Positions 1-8,030 of a DNA stretch of 64,000 bases are shown one piece after another. The notes under the pieces were generated by a model that saw only the letters and a program-made list of their open reading frames with translations, had not been told where the DNA came from and ran no database searches. A program made the translations under genes and the position numbers. Origin of the DNA: Hymenobacter sp. H14-R3 (GTDB lineage: Bacteria; Bacteroidota; Bacteroidia; Cytophagales; Hymenobacteraceae). Numbering within the stretch: position 1 is the first letter of the stretch; each line of letters starts with the position of its first letter. The stretch spans positions 1-64,000 of the forward strand of contig NZ_JASITD010000006.1 in NCBI RefSeq assembly GCF_030063445.1, written 5' to 3'.

Positions 1-71
1 TCCGAACTGGTTTGCAGGGCCCGCCGGATGGCCGGCGTGGTGCGGGCGCTTGCGTGAAGTACTTGTTCCAT
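1..71 (-). mobile_element. IS481-type transposase, N-terminal fragment cut by window edge
   Basis: Reading the minus strand from the ATG at 71 gives MEQVLHASARTTPAIRRAL, followed by QTSS up to the window edge. From memory of the family, this matches the conserved start of IS481/IS3-like integrase-type transposases (typically M-x-x-V-L-H-G-S-A-x-T-T-x-A-V-R-R-A-I-Q), which continues into a helix-turn-helix. Only about 23 codons are visible, so the DDE catalytic core cannot be assessed. The element end should lie upstream, between about 72 and 140, but no inverted repeat could be fixed without the other end. The reading on the opposite strand (stop at 55-57) has no recognisable content and was not preferred. 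Confidence 0.68.
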
Positions 72-357
72 AATTTTGCCTGACAGTCGCGGGTTAAAGG
101 TACGCCATGACTCTCTGGGACCATACATGTAAGGAATAAGCCGGGCCCGGCCGGCTTTGTGCGGCTACTGGCAGCGCAAGCAACCCAGCGCAAACACCTA
201 ACAGTAGAGAATGACCTAGCATAGTGCAGAACTGATAGGAGTGAAGTAGAAACCGCTGGCAGACCGTAAGCTATGGCAAATTTCCAATTGGCGCGTGGGG
301 TAATCCGAGCTTGTGCCCGCCAGCAAACGGTATCAAGCAAGAATCCTTCGCTTAGCG
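72..357. other. Gene-free gap between IS-type element and methyltransferase gene
   Basis: No open frame with coding character and no clear hairpin was seen here. The first 60 or so bases probably belong to the end of the insertion element. The rest is the downstream region of the minus-strand methyltransferase gene. Confidence 0.5.
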
Positions 358-960
358 TCACAAAGCCGGAGCCTCGAATAAATCGAGGCGGTACTTGTCG
401 GCGCGGTGGCCGTGCAGGTGTTTTATAACGCCTTCTTCGCGAGCTTTTTGCAGGAAAAACTCGTGCACCTCGTCGCCCGTCTGCGGGTAGTCGGGCACTA
501 CCGGCGTCCAGTGCACCAGCAGCAGCTGGGCGCCGGGGGCCATTGCTCCTAGCAGTAGGTCGGCGGCACGGGCCAGGTCGGCGGGCGACCAGTAGTAGCC
601 CACCTCCGAAAGCAGGATGAGGTCAAATTGCCCTTCGGGGAACTCATCGGGTACCTGGAGCTTACGTAGCTCAACCTGGGGCAGGCTGGCGCAGCGCTGC
701 CGGGCCTGGGCCAGGGCGGCCTCGCTCACATCTACGCTCAGCAGGTGACCGCAGCGGAGTGCCAACTGCGCTGTGAGCACCCCAATGGAACTGCCGATTT
801 CGAAGGCCCGCTCGTAGTGCGGCCGGGTGAGGGCGGCCAGGGTATCGGTGTATTTCTGGCGCTCGTAGGGGCTGCTGGCGAAGGCCCAGGGGTCGGTATT
901 GGCCCGGTACACATCGTCGAAGTAATTGGGGCCTAGGGTATTGGGTTGGTCGGTGTTCAT
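358..960 (-). CDS. NodS-like SAM-dependent N-methyltransferase
   Basis: Encodes about 200 aa of a class I S-adenosylmethionine methyltransferase. Residues 53-60 (FEIGSSIG) are the SAM-binding glycine motif, followed by an acidic loop (DVSEAAL, about 76) and LSEVGYYW near 118, a run characteristic of NodS-type proteins. NodS methylates the amino group of a deacetylated amino sugar in rhizobial Nod factor. The substrate here is unknown. The ATG at 960 was chosen over an upstream one at 1005 because it lies 10 bases after the stop of the PIG-L deacetylase gene, which fits operon spacing and the family length. It is the last of three co-directional genes with PIG-L and an acyl-CoA dehydrogenase-like gene, so the pair deacetylase plus N-methyltransferase is chemically sensible. 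Confidence 0.85.
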   Translation of the reverse strand: MNTDQPNTLGPNYFDDVYRANTDPWAFASSPYERQKYTDTLAALTRPHYERAFEIGSSIGVLTAQLALRCGHLLSVDVSEAALAQARQRCASLPQVELRKLQVPDEFPEGQFDLILLSEVGYYWSPADLARAADLLLGAMAPGAQLLLVHWTPVVPDYPQTGDEVHEFFLQKAREEGVIKHLHGHRADKYRLDLFEAPAL

Positions 961-970
961 GGGCGTTGGC

Positions 971-1702
971 TCAGGCTTCAATAAAGACCTCGGTGGGCTG
1001 GGCAAAGTGGGCCAGCATGGTTTCGGACAGCAAAAAGCCGCTGGGGTCGTCGGTGATGGTGCCGGGCGCTAGCTGCGAGCGGTGGGCCGCAATGGCGCGC
1101 TGCTTCTGGGGCAGCACCGCGGTAATGTCCAGCCGGAAGCCCGTGCCCTCGCCGGGCTGGGGCAGGTCGGCGGGGGCAGCGCGCTCCCAGGCCCACACCA
1201 CGTACTCAAGGCGGCGCGGGGGCTGGAGCAGCTGGGCCAGGGCCGCGGCCGTGAGCTGGCTGCTGGCTCGGTGGTCGGGGTGAGGGTCGCGCCGCCAGGG
1301 CGTAAGCACGGTAGTGGCTTGCTGCTCAGTGATAAAGCTGGCTAGCTGCGCGGCGGCATCCTCAAAGGCCAGGCCAGCGCTGGGCACCTGGCTATCGGGC
1401 AATCCTAGGTACAGTACCTGGGTTTCATCAGCCCCCAGCACGGCCAGGGCGTGGCGCAGCTCGGCGTAGCGCAGTTCGCGGCGGGCCGGGGCCGAAAAGT
1501 CCTGCGAGTGCGGGTGCGACATAGTGCCATCGCTCACCAGCACCGCGGCTACCGGCTGGCCCGCCTGCCGCAGCAGCGCCAGCAGCCCGCCGCAGCCCAG
1601 GGCCTCATCATCGGGGTGCGGAATGACGATAACGGTGCGGCCCAGCGTGGCCGCGTAGCTGGCGGGACGCAGCGGGTAAGAATCAAAAGGCAAAGCAGTC
1701 AT
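971..1702 (-). CDS. PIG-L family zinc-dependent deacetylase
   Basis: Encodes about 243 aa. The LmbE/PIG-L signature PHPDDE is at residues 28-33, and a second metal-binding segment DPHPDHR is downstream. Family members remove N-acetyl groups from GlcNAc-type substrates using zinc. The start was placed at the ATG at 1702. The longer frame up to 1771 reads through a GC-rich intergenic repeat and adds residues with no family counterpart. It is followed after 10 bases by the NodS-like methyltransferase and preceded at 2014-3234 by an acyl-CoA dehydrogenase-like gene, with repeats in the gap. No signal peptide is visible, so it probably acts in the cytoplasm. The substrate is not deducible from sequence. 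Confidence 0.88.
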   Translation of the reverse strand: MTALPFDSYPLRPASYAATLGRTVIVIPHPDDEALGCGGLLALLRQAGQPVAAVLVSDGTMSHPHSQDFSAPARRELRYAELRHALAVLGADETQVLYLGLPDSQVPSAGLAFEDAAAQLASFITEQQATTVLTPWRRDPHPDHRASSQLTAAALAQLLQPPRRLEYVVWAWERAAPADLPQPGEGTGFRLDITAVLPQKQRAIAAHRSQLAPGTITDDPSGFLLSETMLAHFAQPTEVFIEA

Positions 1703-1738
1703 TATCAAGGTGTAGTGCTCGCGCAGAAGTCTGTTTTT

Positions 1739-1949
1739 TAGCCCCAGCGGGGTCGTGCCCGTCAGGGCCATATGTTACTAATACCCACCTGCTTAAGAGG
1801 ACAACCCAGCCCCAGCGGGGTCGTACCCGGCAGGGCTACACCCTGATGCATCGGGCCCGCATGTCGCCCCGCTGGGGCTTTAGCTCTGCTTAACAGGGTT
1901 TTACTAGTAATATGTATGTTGCCCTGCTGGGTACGACCCCGCTGGGGCT
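1739..1949. repeat. Cluster of GC palindromic repeats (CCCCAGCGGGG core)
   Basis: Four copies or part-copies of one unit lie in the 311-base gap between the PIG-L and acyl-CoA dehydrogenase genes. Two full units are in plus orientation (about 1739-1770 and 1808-1837), a core-only copy is at 1865-1879, and a full inverted unit is at 1921-1949. The core AGCCCCAGCGGGGTCGT is itself palindromic, and 1808-1837 pairs with 1921-1949, so a long stem is possible. A related inverted pair is at 36400-36465. The rest of the gap shows no gene. Confidence 0.8.
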
Positions 1950-2013
1950 AAAAAAATATTTACGTAAGTATTAATGTAAATAACTGTAAATGAACCAGTT
2001 ATTCTAAAATTGC

Positions 2014-3234
2014 TTAATTAAAAAGCTGATAGGCAGGTAGGTCCGAATCCAGGGCAAAGCGCCCGACATCGGCCAAGGCACCGTCGGGGGCAGGCTGGCG
2101 CAGGTAGTGCGTGAGGTCGCGGTGCAGGCGCTCAAACGGCTCGGGCTGGAGCAGGCCGCGCGCGCCCACGCAGCGCTCGGCCAGGCGCAGGGTTTGCAGG
2201 CAAATGTCCTCCGTGGTGCCGCGGAAGGCGTTGACGTACGCCGTAAGGGCGGCCAGCCGGGCCGGGGGCAGCGGGTCGGCGGCGGTGGTGGGCAGGGCGG
2301 CGTGCTCGGCCGCGCCGCGCAGCCAGCGCTGGCCGGTTTCGTGCAGGGCGAGCAGCTCGCCCAGGCGCTGGCGCTGGTAGGGGTCGTCGGTGCGGCCGAG
2401 GCGGCGCAGGAAGCGGCGGGTTTCGTCGAGCACGGCGGCGGCCCCGCCCAGCTGCACGGCCGCAAAGCGCGCCGCCCCGCCCCCAAACCACGGGGCGCGG
2501 TAGTAGTCGTTGGGCTGGCCCACCAGGTTATCGGGGCCAATTTCGAGGCCCGTAAAATCGGCGCGGAAGCTGGCCGTGGCCCGCATGCCCAGGGGCCGCC
2601 AAAAGCTGCGGTCGAGCTGGGGGGGCTGCTGGTCGGCGCGCAGCAGCACCAGCTGCCAGCCTTGGTTATCGGGCAGCGCGCCCGTGAGCACGGGCCGGGT
2701 AATGTGGCCCGAGCCCGACGCAAACGTTTTGGCCCCGCGCAGGCGGTAGTGGCCCGGCACCATGGGCCGCATTTCCAGGTGCACGCCCTCGGCGGGGTTC
2801 TCGGTGTTCCACACGCCAAACACATGGCCCGCGCGGGCATCGGCGGCGGCGCGGGCCAGCTGCGCGGTGCTGCCAAAGCAACGTATTAGTAATAAGGCGT
2901 TTACGTGGCCTTCCCAGAGGCGGCCCACCGCCAGGTTGCCCCGCCCCACGTGGTAGAGGGCTTGCAGCAGGGGCAGCGCCGTACTGGGCTCACCGAGGCT
3001 CACGCCGCCCAGCGTACTGGGCAGGGCCGCCGTAAGCAGGCCGGCCTCATGCAGCCAAGTCATTTCCTGGGCGGGGAAGCCGCCGATTTTGTCGGTGCTG
3101 GCGGCCTGGGCCAGCAGGCGTGGGGCCAGGCTGGCCGCCGCCGCCACCATAGCCGCGGGCGTGTTGGGAGGGAGCGGAGTGGCCTTGGGAGGCGAGAAAG
3201 CGGTAGGTGGGCTGGCGGTAGGAATATCGAGCAT
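2014..3234 (-). CDS. Acyl-CoA dehydrogenase-like flavoprotein
   Basis: Encodes 406 aa with the fold signature of acyl-CoA dehydrogenases: an alpha-helical N-terminal part, a middle beta domain (around FGVWNTENPAEGV and TFASGSGHITRPVL) and a C-terminal helical bundle. It is much diverged from beta-oxidation enzymes and the usual catalytic glutamate cannot be assigned by eye. Such distant members often act on carrier- or sugar-linked acyl groups or as FAD-dependent hydroxylases. It heads the minus-strand set with PIG-L and the NodS-like methyltransferase, though a 311-base repeat-filled gap separates it from PIG-L. The Pro/Ala-rich first 35 residues are probably disordered. A small inverted repeat at 3260-3276 precedes the start. 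Confidence 0.8.
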   Translation of the reverse strand: MLDIPTASPPTAFSPPKATPLPPNTPAAMVAAAASLAPRLLAQAASTDKIGGFPAQEMTWLHEAGLLTAALPSTLGGVSLGEPSTALPLLQALYHVGRGNLAVGRLWEGHVNALLLIRCFGSTAQLARAAADARAGHVFGVWNTENPAEGVHLEMRPMVPGHYRLRGAKTFASGSGHITRPVLTGALPDNQGWQLVLLRADQQPPQLDRSFWRPLGMRATASFRADFTGLEIGPDNLVGQPNDYYRAPWFGGGAARFAAVQLGGAAAVLDETRRFLRRLGRTDDPYQRQRLGELLALHETGQRWLRGAAEHAALPTTAADPLPPARLAALTAYVNAFRGTTEDICLQTLRLAERCVGARGLLQPEPFERLHRDLTHYLRQPAPDGALADVGRFALDSDLPAYQLFN

Positions 3235-3259
3235 TGGGGGGCGCGTGCGTGAGCAGACG

Positions 3260-3276
3260 GTTAGGTTATTCCTAAC
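3260..3276. promoter_or_regulatory. Possible operator: 6-bp inverted repeat GTTAGG-N5-CCTAAC
   Basis: A perfect dyad, GTTAGG then 5 bases then CCTAAC, sits 26 bases upstream of the minus-strand acyl-CoA dehydrogenase start and in the divergent region with purH. Its position suits a regulator-binding site. No regulator is encoded nearby, so this is only positional inference. Confidence 0.3.
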
Positions 3277-3366
3277 TCCAAACAGGGGCCGGGAGTTGCC
3301 AGCGGGCCCAGCAGCAGGTTTTCGACTTTTTCTGAAAAAGCCCGACAGCCCCCAGATGGCCGGGCC

Positions 3367-3374
3367 TACCTTTG
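3367..3374 (+). promoter_or_regulatory. purH promoter -7 element TACCTTTG
   Basis: An exact match to the Bacteroidota -7 consensus TAnnTTTG lies 92 bases upstream of the purH start. No TTG is present at the expected -33 spacing, so support rests on the -7 box alone. Confidence 0.5.
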
Positions 3375-3465
3375 CAGCGCTAAACCCTTACCGCGGTTGG
3401 CCGGGTAGGGGGGAGGCAGTTTTTGCGCTCCGCACAGCATTTTACCCCCCAAACTTTCCCTGCCA

Positions 3466-5010
3466 ATGTCCGCCGCTCGCCCCATTCGCGCCGCCCTGCT
3501 TTCCGTGTACCACAAGGACCGGCTGGCCCCGCTCGTTGCCACCTTGCGCCGCCTCGGCGTTACGCTCTACTCCACGGGCGGCACCCAGAAATTTCTCGAA
3601 GAGCAAGGTGCTGAAGTAGTTGCCGTAGAAGACCTGACCGGCTTCCCGGAGGTATTTGGCGGCCGCGTGAAAACGCTGCACCCCAAGGTGTTCGGGGGCA
3701 TCCTGCACCGCCGCCACGAAGCCGGCGACCTGGCCCAGGCCGCGCAGCACGGCATTCCGCCCATCGACCTGGTAGTGGTCGATTTGTATCCTTTCGAGGA
3801 AACCGTAGCCAGCAGCGCGCCCGAGGCCGACGTGATTGAGAAAATCGACATCGGCGGCATTGCCCTGCTGCGCGCCGCCGCCAAAAACTACCGCGACGTG
3901 TTGGTTGTCAGCTCGCGCGACCAGTACGAGGCCGTGGCCCAGCTGCTGGAAGCCACCAACGGTAGCCCCAGCCTCGACGACCGCCGCCACTACGCCGCCG
4001 CCGCCTTTGCCGCCACCAGCCACTACGATACCGAGATTTTTAAGTACGTGAGCCAGGGCACCAGCTTAGCAGCGGGCGCTGAGCAAGCAACTGATAACCA
4101 GCCGACTATCACCCCCCTGCGCTACGGCGAAAACCCGCACCAGGCCGGCGCTTTCCACGGTGACCTCGCGGCGCTGTTTGACCAGCTGCACGGCAAGCAG
4201 CTGAGCTACAACAACCTGGTGGATGTGGATGCCGCCGTGCAGCTCATGCGCGAGTTTGCGGGCGGGCCGCCCGCCGTGGCCATCCTCAAGCATACCAACG
4301 CCTGCGGCGTGGCCCAGGCCGAAAACCTGCACGCCGCCTACGTCAACGCGCTGGCCTGCGACCCGGTATCGGCCTTCGGGGGCGTTATCATTGTGAACCA
4401 GGAAGTAGACCTGGCCACCGCCCAGGAGCTTAACAAACTGTTCTTCGAGGTGCTCATCGCGCCTTCGTTTGCGGCTGAGGCGCTGCCCGTGCTGCAAAGC
4501 AAAAAGAACCGCATCCTGCTGTTGCAGAAGCCGGTAGAGTTTCCAAAGAAGCAGATTAAAACCTTGCTCAACGGCATTATCGAGCAGGATGCCGACCTGC
4601 AAATAGAGACGGCCCCCGACTTCCGCACCGTCACGACCTCCGCACCCTCGGCCGACGAGGTGGCCGCCCTGGAGTTTGCCAACAAAATTTGCAAGCACAC
4701 CAAGAGCAACACCATTGTGCTGGCCCGCCCCGGCCAGCTGCTGGCCTCGGGCGTGGGCCAGACCTCGCGCGTCGATGCCCTGCGCCAGGCCATTGAGAAG
4801 GCCGCCAGCTTCGGCTTTGACCTGAAGGGTGCCGTGATGGCCTCCGACGCGTTTTTCCCTTTCCCCGACTGCGTGGAAATCGCCGCCGCCGCCGGCGTGC
4901 GCGCCGTGGTGCAGCCCGGCGGCTCCATCAAAGACCAGGACAGTATTGACGCCTGCAACCGCCTTGGTATGGCCATGGTGCTGACGGGCGTACGCCACTT
5001 CAAGCACTAA
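3466..5010 (+). CDS. purH: Bifunctional AICAR transformylase / IMP cyclohydrolase
   Basis: Encodes 514 aa, the usual length of PurH. The N-terminal half (RAALLSVYHKDRLAPLVATL, GVTLYSTGGTQKFLE) is the MGS-like IMP cyclohydrolase domain. The C-terminal half (LRYGENPHQAGAFHG, KHTNACGVAQ, DAFFPFPDCVEIAAAAGVRA) is the AICAR formyltransferase domain using 10-formyl-THF. Together they catalyse the last two steps of de novo IMP synthesis in the cytoplasm. It lies upstream of mreB, a neighbourhood often seen in Bacteroidota, with an antiporter gene between. A REP-type hairpin (5029-5076) follows the stop. Start ATG at 3466 fits the family. Confidence 0.97.
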   Translation: MSAARPIRAALLSVYHKDRLAPLVATLRRLGVTLYSTGGTQKFLEEQGAEVVAVEDLTGFPEVFGGRVKTLHPKVFGGILHRRHEAGDLAQAAQHGIPPIDLVVVDLYPFEETVASSAPEADVIEKIDIGGIALLRAAAKNYRDVLVVSSRDQYEAVAQLLEATNGSPSLDDRRHYAAAAFAATSHYDTEIFKYVSQGTSLAAGAEQATDNQPTITPLRYGENPHQAGAFHGDLAALFDQLHGKQLSYNNLVDVDAAVQLMREFAGGPPAVAILKHTNACGVAQAENLHAAYVNALACDPVSAFGGVIIVNQEVDLATAQELNKLFFEVLIAPSFAAEALPVLQSKKNRILLLQKPVEFPKKQIKTLLNGIIEQDADLQIETAPDFRTVTTSAPSADEVAALEFANKICKHTKSNTIVLARPGQLLASGVGQTSRVDALRQAIEKAASFGFDLKGAVMASDAFFPFPDCVEIAAAAGVRAVVQPGGSIKDQDSIDACNRLGMAMVLTGVRHFKH

Positions 5011-5028
5011 GCACGTATAAGAGCCTTC

Positions 5029-5076
5029 CGTCTGTCCTTGCGAGCGCAACGCAGTGGAGCGCGGCAAGGACAGACG
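5029..5076. repeat. REP-type hairpin after purH
   Basis: Arms CGTCTGTCCTTGC and its reverse complement (13 bp) enclose an AACGCAGTGGAGCG loop typical of the GTCATTGCGAGCG-AACG-AGTG family. Related copies are at 7888-8002 and 20841-20939. It may also end purH transcription, though there is no clear T-run. Confidence 0.75.
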
Positions 5077-5107
5077 ATTTTGATAATTCCGTCCTCCCTC
5101 CTAGCTT

Positions 5108-6700
5108 ATGCATGAAGTTGAACTCCTGGTAATCTTACTGGCCGTAACTACGGCGCTGGCCGAGGTGGCCAATCGGATGAATATTCCCTACCCGGTGGTG
5201 CTGGTGCTGGCGGGGCTGGGGCTGAGCCTGCTACCGGGCCTGCCGCCGGTATCGCTGGCCCCTAACCTGGTATTCTTTGTGTTTCTGCCGCCGCTGCTGT
5301 TTGCGTCGGCCTGGCAGCTGTCGTGGTCGGCTTTTCGGGCCGAGCTGCGGCCTATTTCCATGCTGGCTATCGGCTGCGTGCTGTTTTCGCTGGTGTTTAT
5401 AGCCGCCGTAACGCACTACTTGTTGCCGGGCTTTGGCTGGGGGTCAGCTTTCGTGCTGGCGGCCATCATTTCGCCCACCGATGCCGTGTCGGCGGCCGTG
5501 GCTACCAAGGGGCTGCCCATTTCGCGGCGCATCATCTCCATTCTGGAAGGCGAAAGCCTGGTGAACGATGCCACCGGCCTCATTGCTTACCGCTACGCGG
5601 TGGCGGCGGTGGTTACGGGGCAGTTTGCGCTGGGGGCGGCGGCGGGGCAGCTGGTGCTGGTGGCAGGCGTGGGCATAGTGGTGGGGCTGGTGGTGGGCTT
5701 CGTGTTTTACGTAGTGCACCGCCTCTCGCGCACCAGCGTTACCGTCGATACCAGCCTGAGCCTGCTCACGCCCTACGCCGCCTACCTGGTAGCCGAAACG
5801 GCTCATGGCTCGGGGGTACTGGCCGTAGTGGTGTCGGCGCTGTTTGTGAGCCAGTACACGGCGCGCATTTTCAACCACGAAGGCCGGTTGCAGGTGCTGG
5901 CCGTGTGGGATTCGCTTACGTTTTTGCTTAATGGCCTGGTATTCATATTGATAGGCTTGCAGCTACCGGCTGTTCTGGATGGTGTGGCCCCCGACCTGCG
6001 CTGGCCGATGCTGGGCTACGGCCTGCTGGTGAGCGTGGCCATCATTGGGGCCCGCATGCTGTGGGCATATCCGACCACCTACCTGACGCGCCTGCTGGGG
6101 CGGTTCAGCGATTCCATTCAGCCGGGCCTGTCGGTGAAGGAGGTGACGCTCGTGAGTTGGGGCGGTATGCGCGGGGTGCTTTCGTTGGCCGCCGCGCTGG
6201 CCCTGCCGCTCACGCTGCCCTCGGGCGCAGCCTTTCCGCAGCGCAACCCTATTCTGCTGCTCACTTTTATCGTCATTCTGGTGTCGCTGCTGGTGCAGGG
6301 GCTCACGCTGCGGCCCCTCATCGGCTGGCTGGGCCTAGAGCCCGACACCCAGGCCGAGCGCGAGGAGCAGGAGGTGCGCATCAGCATGGCCCACCGCACC
6401 GTGGAGTACTTGAGCAGCCCCGAAGCTGCTGGCCAGGCCCCACCCGAAATTATGGCCCGTATGCAGCACCGCTACGCCCAGCGCCTAGAGCGCCTGCGCC
6501 TGCGCACCAACAGCCCCGAAGACGTGCAGCCCGCTACCCTCACCCCCTTTCAGCAGCTGCAAGAAGTGCTCATTCACTTCGAACGCGGCGTGCTCGACAA
6601 CATGCGCAAGGAACGGCACATCAGCGAAGAAGTACTACGCAAGCTCGAAAACGAGTTAGACTTGGAAGAAGGCCGGCTGGCCCTTGATAAGGCGCAGTGA
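5108..6700 (+). CDS. Na+/H+ antiporter, CPA1 family
   Basis: Encodes 530 aa. About 12 hydrophobic segments fill residues 1-410. They include the conserved transport motifs AIISPTDAVSAAV and EGESLVNDATGLIAYR, whose Asp residues are the ion-binding pair in CPA1 exchangers, and the LFVSQYTARIF and WGGMRGVLSLAAALALP segments. A hydrophilic C-terminal tail of about 110 residues is cytoplasmic and probably regulatory. It exchanges monovalent cations for protons across the inner membrane for pH and salt homeostasis. It lies between purH and mreB on the same strand, without overlap, and is followed by a palindromic repeat, so co-transcription is uncertain. Confidence 0.93.
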   Translation: MHEVELLVILLAVTTALAEVANRMNIPYPVVLVLAGLGLSLLPGLPPVSLAPNLVFFVFLPPLLFASAWQLSWSAFRAELRPISMLAIGCVLFSLVFIAAVTHYLLPGFGWGSAFVLAAIISPTDAVSAAVATKGLPISRRIISILEGESLVNDATGLIAYRYAVAAVVTGQFALGAAAGQLVLVAGVGIVVGLVVGFVFYVVHRLSRTSVTVDTSLSLLTPYAAYLVAETAHGSGVLAVVVSALFVSQYTARIFNHEGRLQVLAVWDSLTFLLNGLVFILIGLQLPAVLDGVAPDLRWPMLGYGLLVSVAIIGARMLWAYPTTYLTRLLGRFSDSIQPGLSVKEVTLVSWGGMRGVLSLAAALALPLTLPSGAAFPQRNPILLLTFIVILVSLLVQGLTLRPLIGWLGLEPDTQAEREEQEVRISMAHRTVEYLSSPEAAGQAPPEIMARMQHRYAQRLERLRLRTNSPEDVQPATLTPFQQLQEVLIHFERGVLDNMRKERHISEEVLRKLENELDLEEGRLALDKAQ

Positions 6701-6757
6701 GTTGGTGAATGGGCAAATCACTCCTTCACCAACTCACTCCTTCACCACTTCACCAAC
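6701..6757. repeat. Degenerate palindrome of GTTGGTGAA / TTCACCAAC type
   Basis: GTTGGTGAA at 6701-6709 pairs with TTCACCAAC at 6725-6733 or 6749-6757, with CTCACTCCTTCACC units between. It resembles the palindromes at 18659-18731 and 38576-38687 and starts right after the antiporter stop codon. Confidence 0.6.
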
Positions 6758-6786
6758 CGCCCCGTTACTGCCACGGCGTTCTATTG

Positions 6787-6794
6787 TACCTTTG
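6787..6794 (+). promoter_or_regulatory. mreB promoter -7 element TACCTTTG
   Basis: Exact TAnnTTTG match 41 bases upstream of the mreB ATG. A weak -33 (TTA at 6765-6767) is 19 bases upstream. The site gives mreB its own promoter rather than dependence on read-through from purH. Confidence 0.6.
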
Positions 6795-6835
6795 TTTATT
6801 ACTACCAGCCTTCTATTACGCGCTGAGCTATCTAA

Positions 6836-7861
6836 ATGGGTTTCTTCAATTTTCTAACCAGCGACATTGCCATTGACCTGGGCACTGCCAATACGCTAAT
6901 CATTCACAATGACAAGATTGTGGTGGACGAGCCCAGCATTATTGCCAAGGACCGCACCACCAATAAAGTCATCGCGGTGGGCACCAAGGCCCAGCAGATG
7001 CACGAGAAAACGCACGATAATATCAAGACTATCCGCCCGCTCAAGGACGGCGTTATCGCCGACTTCCACGCGGCCGAGGAAATGATAAAGGGCCTCATCC
7101 GGCTCATTGATACCCGCAACCGGCTGTTTCAGCCCTCGCACCGCATGGTTATCTGCATTCCGAGCGGCATTACGGAGGTGGAGAAACGCGCCGTGCGCGA
7201 CTCGGCCGAGCACGCCGGGGCCAAGGAAGTCTGGATGATTCAGGAGCCCATGGCCGCTGCCATCGGCATCGGCATTGACGTGGAGCAGCCCGTGGGCTCA
7301 ATGATTATCGACATTGGGGGCGGCACCACCGAAATCGCGGTTATCGCGCTTTCGGGCATCGTGTGCGACCAGTCGATTAAAACGGCCGGCGACGTGTTTA
7401 ATCAGGACATTCTGGACTACATGCGCCGGCAGCACAACCTGCTCATCGGCGAGCGCTCGGCCGAGCGCATCAAAATAGAAGTGGGTGCCGCCCTCACCGA
7501 GCTCGACGTAACGCCCCCCGACTACGAGGTGCGCGGCCGCGACCTGATGACGGGCATCCCGAAGGTGATTAAGGTCACGTCCTCCGAAATTGCCATTGCC
7601 CTCGATAAGTCGGTGGCCAAGATTGAGGAAGCCGTGCTGAAGGCGCTGGAAATCAGCCCGCCCGAGCTGTCGGCCGACATCTACGAAAATGGCATTCATC
7701 TCACCGGCGGCGGCGCGCTTCTGCGCGGCCTCGACAAGCGCCTGGCCGCCAAAACCAAGCTGCCCATCCACATTGCCGAAGACCCCCTGCGCGCCGTGGT
7801 GCGCGGCACCGGCAAGGCCATCAAAGACATTCAGGCCTACCGGGGCGTGCTGCTAACTTAA
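6836..7861 (+). CDS. mreB: Rod shape-determining protein MreB
   Basis: Encodes 341 aa of the bacterial actin homologue. Phosphate-binding motifs are visible: DIAIDLGTANTLI near the N-terminus, IDIGGGTTEIAVIALSG in the middle and LTGGGALLRGLDKRL near the C-terminus. MreB filaments move along the inner membrane and direct lateral peptidoglycan synthesis with MreC and MreD. The order mreB-mreC-mreD is conserved, but a 115-base REP hairpin separates mreB from mreC. It has its own promoter element at 6787-6794. The length and start match the family. Confidence 0.98.
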   Translation: MGFFNFLTSDIAIDLGTANTLIIHNDKIVVDEPSIIAKDRTTNKVIAVGTKAQQMHEKTHDNIKTIRPLKDGVIADFHAAEEMIKGLIRLIDTRNRLFQPSHRMVICIPSGITEVEKRAVRDSAEHAGAKEVWMIQEPMAAAIGIGIDVEQPVGSMIIDIGGGTTEIAVIALSGIVCDQSIKTAGDVFNQDILDYMRRQHNLLIGERSAERIKIEVGAALTELDVTPPDYEVRGRDLMTGIPKVIKVTSSEIAIALDKSVAKIEEAVLKALEISPPELSADIYENGIHLTGGGALLRGLDKRLAAKTKLPIHIAEDPLRAVVRGTGKAIKDIQAYRGVLLT

Positions 7862-7887
7862 TTAGCCAGGTAGTTCAACGGCCAATT

Positions 7888-8002
7888 CGTTTGTCATTGC
7901 GAGGAGGAGCGACGAAGCAATCTTTCCTTAACGTTTGCACTACCCAAGCGGCGCAAACAGAAGGAAAGATTGCTTCGTCGCTCCTCCTCGCAATGACAAA
8001 CG
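7888..8002. repeat. REP doublet: two perfect 42-bp inverted arms between mreB and mreC
   Basis: The arm at 7888-7929 (CGTTTGTCATTGCGAGGAGG onward) is the exact reverse complement of 7961-8002, and the spacer holds a further GTTTGC/GCAAAC stem. The core GTCATTGCGAGGAGGAGCGA is a REP sequence common in Bacteroidota and other phyla. It splits the mre operon. Confidence 0.92.
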
Positions 8003-8030
8003 AGTTTAAGACTTTCACGCTTAGTTTCTT

